Assembly (NCBI GenBank): GCA_012517475.1
Contig: JAAYUV010000003.1
Location: 1 to 64,000, forward strand
DNA length: 64,000 bases
Source of the DNA: Peptococcaceae bacterium
GTDB taxonomy: Bacteria; Bacillota; Desulfitobacteriia; Desulfitobacteriales; Syntrophobotulaceae
Direction: 5' to 3'
Shown here: positions 20,218-27,732 of the stretch, one piece after another
How positions within the stretch are numbered: the first letter of the stretch is position 1
Layout: every line of letters begins with the position of its first letter
Translations under genes and position numbers: made by a program
The notes under the pieces: model-generated
Told to the model about the DNA's origin: nothing
Databases searched by the model: none
The model's input: the letters and a program-made list of their open reading frames with translations, nothing else

Positions 20218-21963
20218 CTAAAATTCAGAAATACATATTCCCTTCTCGCTGGGATTCAGTTCGTACCAAAATATAATTCGCCCGTCGGCCAAGACCCCAA
20301 GAATATGAGGACTGGTGGCTTTAACTGAAATAGTCTCTTGCTCTACCATCAGCGTTTTCAGGTTAACACGATTCAGATAGTACATATTATTTGCGCTGTC
20401 ACTCCGGTCCATTTTTACAGTAATAAAGGCAGCCTGATTTCGGCCTACATAGCCATAATCACTATACCTGATAAAGCCTGTATCTCCGGTTCTTTCAAGT
20501 TTAATCTCCATTAATTTTCCGGATTGGAAATCCAAGTATTTGCTTTTATACCCACTGCCATGTTTTTCATCATAAACACTAATATTGACGGCCATCAAAC
20601 CGGTATCATAGTGAATCAGCCCTGTAGAACCTTCTTCAGCTCGGATTTCAATTTTGTTCTCCGTTCCCGCTTCCAAGTCACACAGGGTATAGCCATTAAT
20701 GCCTTCATAAACAATCATAGTCGATATGACTTTTTTATCGTTGGCCACAAACCTTGGAGCAGAATGAAAAGATTGGTCAATTTCTTTCGGTCCTAACGGT
20801 GGTGGCGTTGGCGAGAGCATTTTTTCGCTGTTATCTTTCATGCTATAGAGCTTTACTCCCGTTTCATCGGCGTAAGCCATCTGACTGAAATCACCCGAAA
20901 CATCATAGCCTCTAAATACTACCCGAGGAATCATTGCCTTGCTATATTGAGGGTCCCTGTCCATTTTTCCTGTGACAGCTTGCGGCAGGAATATCTCTTC
21001 TTGGTTTTGCAGAGCATGGTTCAAGACCAGAACCCTGTCTTTCAGACAAGCAACCAGCTTCCGATCCGCAACTTTAATATGAGTAAATTCATAGGCATTG
21101 CTTAACTCCGCTTCTTTTTCTATGGTCATCGTCTTTGGATCCATAATCATGAGAAATAACCTGTTTTTTTGATCGTAGGAATTGTAGGAAAGTATAGCTT
21201 TGCCATTTATTTCACCTATCATGGAGAGGCTTTGCATGTTTCCCTTGAAACCTTGTATTTTATCAAAACGCGTCAGATCCCCGGATAAAGCAACCAGATG
21301 ATTGTTGACAAACTCCTTCCTGCCGCTTACAAAATACAAGCTGCCGTCCTCTCGCTGTTTCAAGGTAAAAGTTGTAATCGTTTCAAGCCGCTGCCGATAG
21401 CCATAGTATTTGAGAATGACGTTTACTGTTCCGTCAATTTCCTTAGTCACTTTCTCCAGATGCATGTCCCAACTATTGCTTGCAGTGTAGGAAGGAACCG
21501 GATCTTTTCTTCCATCGGATATCGTGAAACCCCTTTGCTGGGGATTGTAGTAATAGTCGGGTATTTTTGATACATCAACGCTATCAAGATTAAAATAACG
21601 CTTGGCATAATCCAGGGCGGTTTCCAGCGGAAAGAGGAGCAGTGTGCTTTCACCGCTCACAGTCTTTAAGTTATGAGGACCGTGCTCAGCCAGATATTTA
21701 AACCAGCAGTACTGAGCTACAGCTGAAGGATCAATCTCTCCGGCTGAATGATACTCCAGAGTATTCCCTACTGTAGGAATCGCATCATAGATATATTCCT
21801 GCCAGAGTTTTTCCAACGCTGCGGGATCGGTAATTTCTCCTACTGCCAAGAGGTTATTCCCCTGCGCTTTTCCTGCTGCAGCTGACCCAACAGTTGACTG
21901 CCGGCAGCCTGAAGCCATTAGCAATAGAAGAATAATAAGCCCCCAAACCCTCACTTTTTTCAA
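20218..21963 (-). CDS. Large lipoprotein with propeller-like domain, unknown function
   Basis: 581 aa with a clear lipobox (LLLMASGCRQ, cysteine near residue 20). Residues about 40-230 form an alpha/beta region (LEKLWQEYIYDAIPTVG, YGYRQRLETITTFTLK). The rest has repeated short blades such as FSQMAYADETGVKLYSM and KLVACLKDRVLVL, like quinoprotein or propeller proteins that never matched a named family. First gene of a two-gene operon with the 234-aa lipoprotein. Probable cell-surface role only. Confidence 0.75.
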   Translation of the reverse strand: MKKVRVWGLIILLLLMASGCRQSTVGSAAAGKAQGNNLLAVGEITDPAALEKLWQEYIYDAIPTVGNTLEYHSAGEIDPSAVAQYCWFKYLAEHGPHNLKTVSGESTLLLFPLETALDYAKRYFNLDSVDVSKIPDYYYNPQQRGFTISDGRKDPVPSYTASNSWDMHLEKVTKEIDGTVNVILKYYGYRQRLETITTFTLKQREDGSLYFVSGRKEFVNNHLVALSGDLTRFDKIQGFKGNMQSLSMIGEINGKAILSYNSYDQKNRLFLMIMDPKTMTIEKEAELSNAYEFTHIKVADRKLVACLKDRVLVLNHALQNQEEIFLPQAVTGKMDRDPQYSKAMIPRVVFRGYDVSGDFSQMAYADETGVKLYSMKDNSEKMLSPTPPPLGPKEIDQSFHSAPRFVANDKKVISTMIVYEGINGYTLCDLEAGTENKIEIRAEEGSTGLIHYDTGLMAVNISVYDEKHGSGYKSKYLDFQSGKLMEIKLERTGDTGFIRYSDYGYVGRNQAAFITVKMDRSDSANNMYYLNRVNLKTLMVEQETISVKATSPHILGVLADGRIIFWYELNPSEKGICISEF

Positions 21964-22053
21964 AGGTTATCCCTCACTTTTGCTTATTTCTATTTATTCG
22001 ATCATCCGCTACGTTTATACTCTCTTAATTTCTCATTACAATCTTTAATTTAA

Positions 22054-22103
22054 TCTCAAGGGCTTGTACCAAAACCATAAATAAGCCATTTTCCCTCTTG
22101 AGA
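22054..22103 (-). terminator. Branched hairpin, possible terminator
   Basis: On the minus strand TCTCAAG pairs with CTTGAGA, enclosing an inner GGCTT/AAGCC stem. It lies about 90 bp past the end of the frameshifted lipoprotein gene and 90 bp before the next gene. The following sequence is AT-rich but has no strict T-run. Confidence 0.45.
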
Positions 22104-22190
22104 CTTTCTAACACTAGGGAAATACGTGAATTTGACTACTTAAGGATATTTACAATACTTTATTTGGTTCTCTTTTTCCTAGTAAGAAGA

Positions 22191-23151
22191 TTATATATAG
22201 TAAAACACTTCTTTATCTCCAAAAAATTCAAATCTTCTTTCCTTTACGTTGTAGTTAATTCTTTGAACATTTTTTGCTTTTGATAAATCATTAATTAAGC
22301 GGGTATCTAAGTTAATTACTGCGCCTTGGTTCTGAATAGATTTTGTAAAAGCAATATTTTTTTCTGAGATATCCCATTCAGCCTTAATTATTTGCATTGG
22401 ATAAGCTTCTGATCCTTCTCTATACTCTTGATAGTCAACCGTGCCAAAGTTTACTGGTTCATGATTAAAATCTTGATAAACCAATAACTGAATCCTATCT
22501 GTTTTTCCATCTGAATAAAATACTGCATGTTTACCACTTTGCGATTTTGAAATACCATGAATTGATTCTCTTTTGTTAGTTGAATGAATAATTATTTTTT
22601 TGTTACCTTTTATGTCATATCTAAAAAGATTGTTATTATTGGCAATATAGAATTCATCTTCACTAATCCATCCTTTTTGATAGATTTAGGCTATAAATCT
22701 TCCAAGAAGTTTTATTTGTTTCTATCCAAACAATCCATGATTCATTAAAAGCGGCGTCTATGACTTGATATCCTGGTTCCGGTTCCACTATTTTAGATCC
22801 GTTAATTGACATCATTGATAAATTTTCAGATCCTTGATCCTGTCTCATCATGTAAAGAGCGGGATACGTTTTAAATTGATAAGTCGATCGTTCCGTTACA
22901 GAGTTGTCATAAAACAACCCAAGAAATTCACCCTGTTCGTTGTCATCAAATATTTGCGCAACTTGAAGAAACTTTTGGAAATGAACTCCATCCTGCTGAA
23001 ATCCAACCGTAAGATCAGCGATGTCCTTTTGGGGAGAATAATTAACGCTTATTTTCAAACCTAAAGGCGTTAATGCATAAGGATCATTTTTTTGACAGCC
23101 AACTAGAGATAATACCAATAACAATAGTATTAGATAGAAATTTTTTTTCAT
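22191..23151 (-). pseudogene. Lipoprotein gene broken by a one-base frameshift
   Basis: The first frame (22663-23151) encodes a lipoprotein signal peptide with lipobox LSLVGCQK and ends after NLSKRMD. The next frame over continues without stops as KGWISEDEFYIANNNN and joins the open frame at 22191-22484. Adding one A to the A5 run (plus-strand T run 22674-22678) restores NLSKKGWISEDEF and a continuous product of about 320 aa. Tryptophan-rich blades such as ESWIVWIETNKTSWKIYSL suggest a propeller-like lipoprotein related in style to the two upstream. Real mutation or homopolymer error cannot be told apart here. Confidence 0.75.
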
Positions 23152-23306
23152 TTTTTCTCCCGAAATTTTTTGGCAAAATAATGATAATATATTCTCTATA
23201 AATTATTCTGTTCCTTCGTTAATGTCTTCATCATAAGCAGATCTTCCTCTTCCATCCCAAGTTGAAAAGAAATATAAATAGTGGGTCATTACTTTATTGT
23301 GAAGAA

Positions 23307-23337
23307 GATATAACCGGCTATTCTGACCGGTTATATC
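23307..23337 (-). terminator. Terminator of secreted protein gene
   Basis: GATATAACCGG pairs exactly with CCGGTTATATC around a 9-base loop, 37 bp past the stop codon of the gene at 23375. Minus-strand flank is TTCTTCAC, so the T-tract is weak. Confidence 0.6.
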
Positions 23338-23374
23338 TAGTGAAACTTATTTTAGTAAAATAATTCAAAACATC

Positions 23375-23902
23375 TTATTTATTGTAAGCAATTGCTTCAA
23401 GCACTTCGCCTGTATTAGCATCAATAACTACGTTTTTATCAACTAAAAAGTTAACTTCCCCTTTATAATCTTTAGGTGGTATTATTTGCATAGTTACTCC
23501 ACTAAAAGTGACAATCCATACAGGGCAATCCTTAAATCGTAATGGTTGAGGATTACTTTCATTATTTTCAAGTACATGTTGATATTCCTTAGGTATCACT
23601 TGCGTCACGTTATTTGTCAAATAGCATTTGATGGCAGTTGTTTTTTTCGATTCCTTACTAATTTTGTCTCCGACATAATCCGTTGCTATCTTAATAGCAT
23701 CAGATCTATTTAATTTCGTTTCATGTTTTAGCTCCTTAATCTCAAACCCGTGTTTATTAAAATTCACATCCTGTGTCAGGATTTCTAAGGAATCACTTGA
23801 AAGAGTTGAGTCACTATTATTATCGGCAGCAGCAAATACTGCTGTAACACCTAAAAGCAACAATGAAGGAACGATGATTCCACTAATTAGCTTTTTTTTC
23901 AT
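23375..23902 (-). CDS. Secreted protein with PepSY-like C-terminus
   Basis: About 175 aa from the ATG preceded by GAGGTG; a GTG three codons upstream is not favoured because it overlaps that site. It has an N-terminal Sec signal (KKKLISGIIVPSLLLLGVT...AVFAAA). Two PepSY-like signs follow: LNRSDAIKIATDYVGD in the middle and VVIDANTGEVLEAI at the end. The family often acts as secreted inhibitory or modulator domains. It is monocistronic, with its own terminator, in AT-rich DNA. Confidence 0.7.
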   Translation of the reverse strand: MKKKLISGIIVPSLLLLGVTAVFAAADNNSDSTLSSDSLEILTQDVNFNKHGFEIKELKHETKLNRSDAIKIATDYVGDKISKESKKTTAIKCYLTNNVTQVIPKEYQHVLENNESNPQPLRFKDCPVWIVTFSGVTMQIIPPKDYKGEVNFLVDKNVVIDANTGEVLEAIAYNK

Positions 23903-24023
23903 CAAATACACCTCTTTCCAATATTTTAATTACTTTATCACTATCATTAGTACTGGAAAGAATATTACAAGAATAAAGATCGGCAGGGCTGGCCTCTCAG
24001 TAGGAGCTGGAAAAGGCCGCCCG

Positions 24024-24072
24024 CCTGTAAAACCTCCATTGGGGCTACGCCCCTTCCCAGTTTTACAGCAGG
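24024..24072. repeat. GC-rich hairpin element
   Basis: CCTGTAAAAC (24024-24033) pairs with GTTTTACAGCAGG (24060-24072) and the loop itself contains GGGGCTACGCCCC. It is a GC-rich island inside AT-rich DNA, in a 250-bp gap with no convincing gene. It could be a small mobile palindrome or a strong transcription stop. Confidence 0.5.
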
Positions 24073-24157
24073 TCCTTCTTAGGATAAACATTAATTTATT
24101 TACATTAAAACAGTGGCCAAGTGCTGCATTTTTAATGGCCAAAAATGATCTATTTTT

Positions 24158-24385
24158 TTAGCTCCTTAAGATCTTAAATACTATCGATAAAGTATTGAGG
24201 ATTGCAAAACCCAAAGAAATAATAGAAAGATTTTTTAATATTGTATTTGTTTTTGTTCTCTTTTCGGTAATGTGAAACAATTTGTTTAAATTAGTGATAA
24301 GTTTACTCTGATGGGATAAGTATAAAAATAATATTCCTATTACTAACTCGAAAAAAATCGCAAATATACCTATCCAAGAAACCAT
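24158..24385 (-). CDS. Small two-TM membrane protein, 75 aa
   Basis: Begins MVSWIGIFAIFFELVIGILF, has a second hydrophobic segment (LKNLSIISLGFAILNTLSIV) and a basic loop between. A GGGGTGG sequence lies about six bases upstream of the ATG. An overlapping frame (24303-24509) lacks such a site. I do not recognise the family. It lies downstream of the DUF2178-like gene and may share its transcript. Confidence 0.5.
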   Translation of the reverse strand: MVSWIGIFAIFFELVIGILFLYLSHQSKLITNLNKLFHITEKRTKTNTILKNLSIISLGFAILNTLSIVFKILRS

Positions 24386-24518
24386 AGCACCACCCCAACT
24401 TCCTTAGAAACCCGCAGCTGTACAAGATCCGAACAACCAAAATAACCATCCAAACCATGTTAAAAGACCCAAATTCAGACAGACTAACATTACGTCTGGT
24501 ACAAAACATGGGGTAAGG

Positions 24519-24911
24519 TCATTTATACCTTTTAGATAATATGACAAATGATAAGAAAATAGTAATTATCGTTAGAGTTGTCAAAAGACATGTTGTTTGA
24601 TACCCATTAATGACTATTACGTTAAATTGAAAAAGACCCATAATGATTATCATATAAGCTATAATGAAAAAAAAACTATGGTATATTCCTTTTTCCCGTA
24701 TCTTCCTGGAGCGTTCATCTTTTACGTTAAATTGAGGGTATAAATAAGAAAGACAAAAAGACATTATACTGAAGCCAAACAATAAAAGTTCCTGACCATT
24801 TGGAAAGCTTCCTGTGCGAAAAGCTACCGTGCCGTACAGAACAGTTAATGATAGGGATAATAAACCACAAGCAATATAGATTCGTCGACCGATTTTACCG
24901 CTTATCTTCAT
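24519..24911 (-). CDS. DUF2178-like four-TM membrane protein
   Basis: 130 aa with four hydrophobic helices (about 10-28, 37-57, 75-95, 102-122). The cytoplasmic segment NVKDERSRKIREKGIYHSF matches the DER...IREKA...SF pattern seen in DUF2178-type integral membrane proteins. GAGGAGG precedes the ATG by about six bases. Function unknown. Such genes are usually next to an XRE regulator; none is seen here. Confidence 0.6.
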   Translation of the reverse strand: MKISGKIGRRIYIACGLLSLSLTVLYGTVAFRTGSFPNGQELLLFGFSIMSFCLSYLYPQFNVKDERSRKIREKGIYHSFFFIIAYMIIIMGLFQFNVIVINGYQTTCLLTTLTIITIFLSFVILSKRYK

Positions 24912-24931
24912 ATAAACCTCCTCGCAGATAT

Positions 24932-25105
24932 TCAGTTAATACTTGTTTCCTCCCACTCATAACAAGGCAGTGTTACTCCTAAATCCACATAGAGCTCCTT
25001 CTGTTTCTCGAGAAGCTCACCAACGCGTAGTTCCTGATCTGGATTCTCAAAACATTCGATGACATCCAGTTTGTCTAGAACGCCTAGCATAGATAACGTT
25101 TGTAT
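24932..25105 (-). pseudogene. Transposase C-terminal remnant (IS1634-like)
   Basis: The minus-strand frame from about 25105 to the TGA at 24932 reads TLSMLGVLDKLDVIECFENP, then LRVGELLEKQKELYVDLGV. This resembles the C-terminal end of IS4/IS1634-type transposases. A stop lies four codons upstream of it and nothing else of the transposase is present, so it is debris from a lost insertion sequence. The assignment is from memory of family endings. Confidence 0.5.
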
Positions 25106-25220
25106 AAATCATGCCCCTGTATTTGCTTTTGGATGATTCTAAATTTAAGTATATTATACCTCAATAAAAATAATTGTTTTATTAGATTTTTTATGTAGAT
25201 TGGGTTTAAGGCGGCCAACG

Positions 25221-25263
25221 CTCGGAATTCCCACCATAAAAAAGAGATAGTGGGAACCCCGAG
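25221..25263. repeat. Inverted repeat
   Basis: CTCGGAATTCCCAC at 25221-25234 pairs with GTGGGAACCCCGAG at 25250-25263 with two mismatches and a 15-base loop. It lies between the transposase remnant and the four-cysteine membrane protein gene. It may be a terminator of that gene (60 bp past its stop) or an insertion-sequence end. Confidence 0.45.
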
Positions 25264-25322
25264 AAAGTTATACTTTTATAGTTTTCATTTTAGAAAATGC
25301 AATTTAAGTCACTTGGGTAATA

Positions 25323-25736
25323 CTATTGGGTCTTAGATAATTTTTGCTTAACCCAGGGTGTAAAATTTTGAAGAATAGCTGCAACAAAAACTAGGTAAAA
25401 CATTATTTCAGATATGAAACACTGCCAGCATATATTATACCCTATACTAGAACTTGCCCATATCTGGATTGACATAAGACTTGATGATACTAATGCAGTA
25501 ATCAACAGAAAACCATGGTAAGAATACTCAAGAGTTTTTGATTTATAAGAAAACTTGTAAAAAAGTGCTGTTACCAGAGAACCTAGTAGTGCCATGAATG
25601 CTAGTTGTACTTGGTTTACCGGTAAGCTTATGGGTAATTGACTGCATGTATTACAGCTTATAAACATCTTATATATGACGAGATAGATCGAGTAGATTAT
25701 ATTAACAGCAATTAAAGTTTGTATTATTTTTTTCAT
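25323..25736 (-). CDS. Small four-cysteine membrane protein, possibly VKOR/DsbB-like
   Basis: 137 aa with four hydrophobic helices (about 5-22, 43-62, 72-93, 104-124). Extracytoplasmic segments carry a CNTC pair (about residues 28-31) and a second pair in YNICWQC (about 101-104). Two cysteine pairs on four helices is the plan of DsbB and VKOR thiol oxidases, which re-oxidise disulfide-forming partners with quinone. It lies downstream of the nine-cysteine peptide precursor, so a role in its disulfide formation is an attractive inference. An immunity function is the alternative. Confidence 0.55.
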   Translation of the reverse strand: MKKIIQTLIAVNIIYSIYLVIYKMFISCNTCSQLPISLPVNQVQLAFMALLGSLVTALFYKFSYKSKTLEYSYHGFLLITALVSSSLMSIQIWASSSIGYNICWQCFISEIMFYLVFVAAILQNFTPWVKQKLSKTQ

Positions 25737-25820
25737 TTTTGTCCTCTCTCAAACAAATAGGAAGTAGAATAAAAATAGTAAATTAATTTATCTCTGATTA
25801 ATCGTAGTACTTTAAGTCCA

Positions 25821-25984
25821 GTTCCGGCGTGTGAGAGCCACCCTTCCGTTTTTTCTAAGCCGCTGTTCTGAAACAGTGAATCCCATCTGTGGTAGACTCG
25901 TCATGGACCCTGCAAAGGGTTCTTCAATGGGTCGAGGGCTATGGCTCAATTTTTCCGGAGGGGCGGCTCACTGGTCTCTGGAAC
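25821..25984. repeat. Imperfect inverted-repeat element, 164 bp
   Basis: The left arm (GTTCCGGCGTGTGAGAGCCA and on to CCTTCCG) and the right arm (CCGGAGGGGCGGCTCACTGG to GGAAC) are imperfect reverse complements over about 28 bases. They enclose roughly 105 bp with no convincing gene. It sits between the peptide precursor and the four-cysteine membrane protein gene, in a 390-bp gap, and is more GC-rich than its surroundings. MITE-like relic or structured RNA are both possible. Confidence 0.5.
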
Positions 25985-26128
25985 GGTAGCTCTGTCAAAC
26001 TAGTATATTCAATCTAGTTATCTTTTCCGTTTGTATTTCGGATTATGAAATTAATCTTCTTGTTTGTTTTTTCACCTAAAAAATCTCACACACCACTTTG
26101 AGTAAGAAAATATAACCAAATTTTGCTG

Positions 26129-26911
26129 TTACATTTCGTAAGCCCAACAGGATGTTACGCAAGTTTGAGCTATTGATCCTAATCCGGCAAAGCAGGCGGC
26201 TATACAAATAACACATAATGGTGCGGCTGCACAAAGACTACATGCAGCCAAAATTGCTGAGATCATCCACGATGCAACGCCATAAGAAGATAAACAATCT
26301 CTCATGCAATCCCAGAAGGAGTATGCTGCTTGTTTTATTGAGAAGTGTGATAAGATTCCTGATTGAATTAAACTACTATTGGTCGTATCCATCTTTGGAG
26401 TAATTTTAGATAAATCAATCGCTGTACCATTTGCATCAGTTGCTGAACTATCAATGATCTCTCCACTTTCACTAATATTAAACTCGCCTTTAACCTCTCG
26501 TGTTTGCATTGTAAAGTGATAAATATTATTTTCTTGTTTACTAAAAGCTAATAATAAATAATTATCCAAGTTGCCTTCTTTATCAAATAGCTCAATATAA
26601 TTACTATAGTTATACCCTGTGTTATCTTTTATTGGCACATATACTGCAGTCATGTCTCCATATTCTTTAGGAAATTGTTTTACACGAATGCTGTCAACAT
26701 CAAAATTGTATTGAAATTTTTTTAATCTCTCAGAATTCAGTACTTTTGATGAAAAATTATCTTTAACATCCTGGGATACATCAACAATTAATGGAGCTTT
26801 AATTTTTTCAATGGGTTTTGCTAAAACGCTACCCGCTAGTAAAGGGGTTAATATAAGCGCAACAGTAAGTATGGTAGTAAGAAATACGTTCTTTTTATTT
26901 AACACTTTCAT
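26129..26911 (-). CDS. Halocin C8-like bacteriocin precursor
   Basis: 260 aa. It has a Sec-type signal (NVFLTTILTVALILTPLLAG, then VLAKP) and a polar middle region (about 35-195). The C-terminal 63 residues are hydrophobic with nine cysteines in CMRDC, CSLC, CVIC, AACF, TC and SC spacings, with short Ala/Gly-rich helices between. That layout matches precursors of the halocin C8-like antimicrobial family, in which a cysteine-rich C-terminal core is released and the N-terminal part gives immunity. AAAGGAG lies upstream of the ATG. The gene is 33 bp after the AgrD-like gene, so transcription is probably quorum-controlled. Confidence 0.7.
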   Translation of the reverse strand: MKVLNKKNVFLTTILTVALILTPLLAGSVLAKPIEKIKAPLIVDVSQDVKDNFSSKVLNSERLKKFQYNFDVDSIRVKQFPKEYGDMTAVYVPIKDNTGYNYSNYIELFDKEGNLDNYLLLAFSKQENNIYHFTMQTREVKGEFNISESGEIIDSSATDANGTAIDLSKITPKMDTTNSSLIQSGILSHFSIKQAAYSFWDCMRDCLSSYGVASWMISAILAACSLCAAAPLCVICIAACFAGLGSIAQTCVTSCWAYEM

Positions 26912-26944
26912 TTTTCAAGTCTCCTTTGCATTATTTAGTATTTG

Positions 26945-27073
26945 TTAGAGTTCTTTAGGCCTCTGGGGCTCATAAAACCACCCAAAACAATTTGGGGTAA
27001 CGATCCCGATTGTACCGATAAAAGCTAATGCAGATAACAAAATTGAAGGTACAGTTCTACTTTTTCTTCTCAT
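26945..27073 (-). CDS. agrD: AgrD-like autoinducing prepeptide, 42 aa
   Basis: Short gene missed by length cut-offs, with GGAG about nine bases upstream of ATG (27071-27073) and TAA at 26945-26947. The N-terminus is an amphipathic leader (MRRKSRTVPSILLSALAFIG). The C-terminus reads TPNCFGWFYEPQRPKEL. In AgrD proteins a cysteine four residues before the cut gives a thiolactone ring and an acidic/proline tail is removed; Listeria AgrD has CFMFV followed by YEPKSP. The predicted autoinducer is therefore a ring on CFGWF with a short N-terminal tail. It lies between agrB and the halocin-like gene. Confidence 0.82.
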   Translation of the reverse strand: MRRKSRTVPSILLSALAFIGTIGIVTPNCFGWFYEPQRPKEL

Positions 27074-27119
27074 ACTTCTCAACTCCTTTCCTTAAATTTT
27101 AATAATTATCCTCAGCGGC

Positions 27120-27191
27120 ATTATACATTTTCTTTCCCATCAAATGGTTATTTCGGAATGAAAGTGTCATTTTAGGGAACGAAATGACACT
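27120..27191 (-). promoter_or_regulatory. agrD promoter with LytTR-type direct repeats and palindrome
   Basis: On the minus strand a TATAAT -10 box (27120-27125) lies about 45 bp ahead of agrD. No good -35 box is found at the right distance. Upstream are two direct repeats TTTCATTCC and TTTCGTTCC (27155-27163 and 27176-27184), spaced 21 bp start to start, the one-turn-pair spacing used by LytTR regulators. They lie within a perfect 10-bp inverted repeat AGTGTCATTT/AAATGACACT (27163-27172, 27182-27191). The layout suggests activation by the LytTR protein at 29097-29801. Confidence 0.55.
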
Positions 27192-27214
27192 ATTTAGAAT
27201 AAGTAAAAATTAAA

Positions 27215-27265
27215 CCCCTGACAATACCTTCCCATCTTGAAAAACAGAGAGGTATTTGCCAGGGG
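27215..27265 (-). terminator. Terminator after agrB
   Basis: CCCCTG (27215-27220) and CAGGGG (27260-27265) pair, with a further AATACCT/AGGTATT stem inside. It is 24 bp past the agrB stop and is followed on the minus strand by TTTAATTTTT. It separates the kinase-agrB transcript from the agrD-bacteriocin transcript. Confidence 0.7.
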
Positions 27266-27288
27266 TCTATGTCTCTATTCATATTTTC

Positions 27289-27726
27289 CTATATTCCAAA
27301 CCTCTGCATGATTCGGTCGCTTCCAAGAATAATCTTTTGCCCGATAGGACTTGCCATAAAAGCCTGAAGGGCTAGCCCTGCAATCACCGGGACAATGCAG
27401 GTGTATCCTGTATGAGCAGCCAATACTTTTACCGGGAAAGACAATCCAATAAAAATGACCAAAGTAAACACCAAACACCGCCTATAGCTGGAACAATGGG
27501 CGCCCCCCGTAAAAACCCGTAAAAACAAAGCAGATACCATAATAAGAAACGTATCAAAAGCTGTTCCAAAAAGGGCTGAAATACTAGTAGTCAAGACTAA
27601 CTCTATTGCTATTCCCATAAATAAGGATAAGCCATATTCTATCTTCGCACTTTCAGAGGTATTTAAATGAACGTCTTTTACTAAGTAGTCGGTTATTCGA
27701 TGGGCAGTCCCCTCCAGATCAAACAT
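27289..27726 (-). CDS. agrB: Accessory gene regulator AgrB-like peptidase
   Basis: Membrane cysteine protease that cuts the C-terminal tail of AgrD and forms the thiolactone. At 145 aa it is short next to staphylococcal AgrB (about 190) but within the clostridial range. The catalytic histidine is in GGAHCSS and the catalytic cysteine seven residues later in YRRC, matching the His77-Cys84 spacing. About four hydrophobic helices follow. Its gene overlaps no other and starts 7 bp after the kinase gene. Confidence 0.85.
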   Translation of the reverse strand: MFDLEGTAHRITDYLVKDVHLNTSESAKIEYGLSLFMGIAIELVLTTSISALFGTAFDTFLIMVSALFLRVFTGGAHCSSYRRCLVFTLVIFIGLSFPVKVLAAHTGYTCIVPVIAGLALQAFMASPIGQKIILGSDRIMQRFGI

Positions 27727-27732
27727 AGCCCC

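Noticed and set aside
22098-22283. 61-aa plus-strand frame after the frameshifted lipoprotein
   Set aside because: It overlaps the end of the lipoprotein frame, has no good ribosome site and is AT-rich.
24303-24509. Open frame overlapping the 75-aa membrane protein gene
   Set aside because: It has no ribosome site and overlaps a gene that does, and its product has no family features.
26218-26403. 61-aa plus-strand frame inside the bacteriocin precursor
   Set aside because: Antisense to a gene with a clear signal peptide and cysteine-rich tail.
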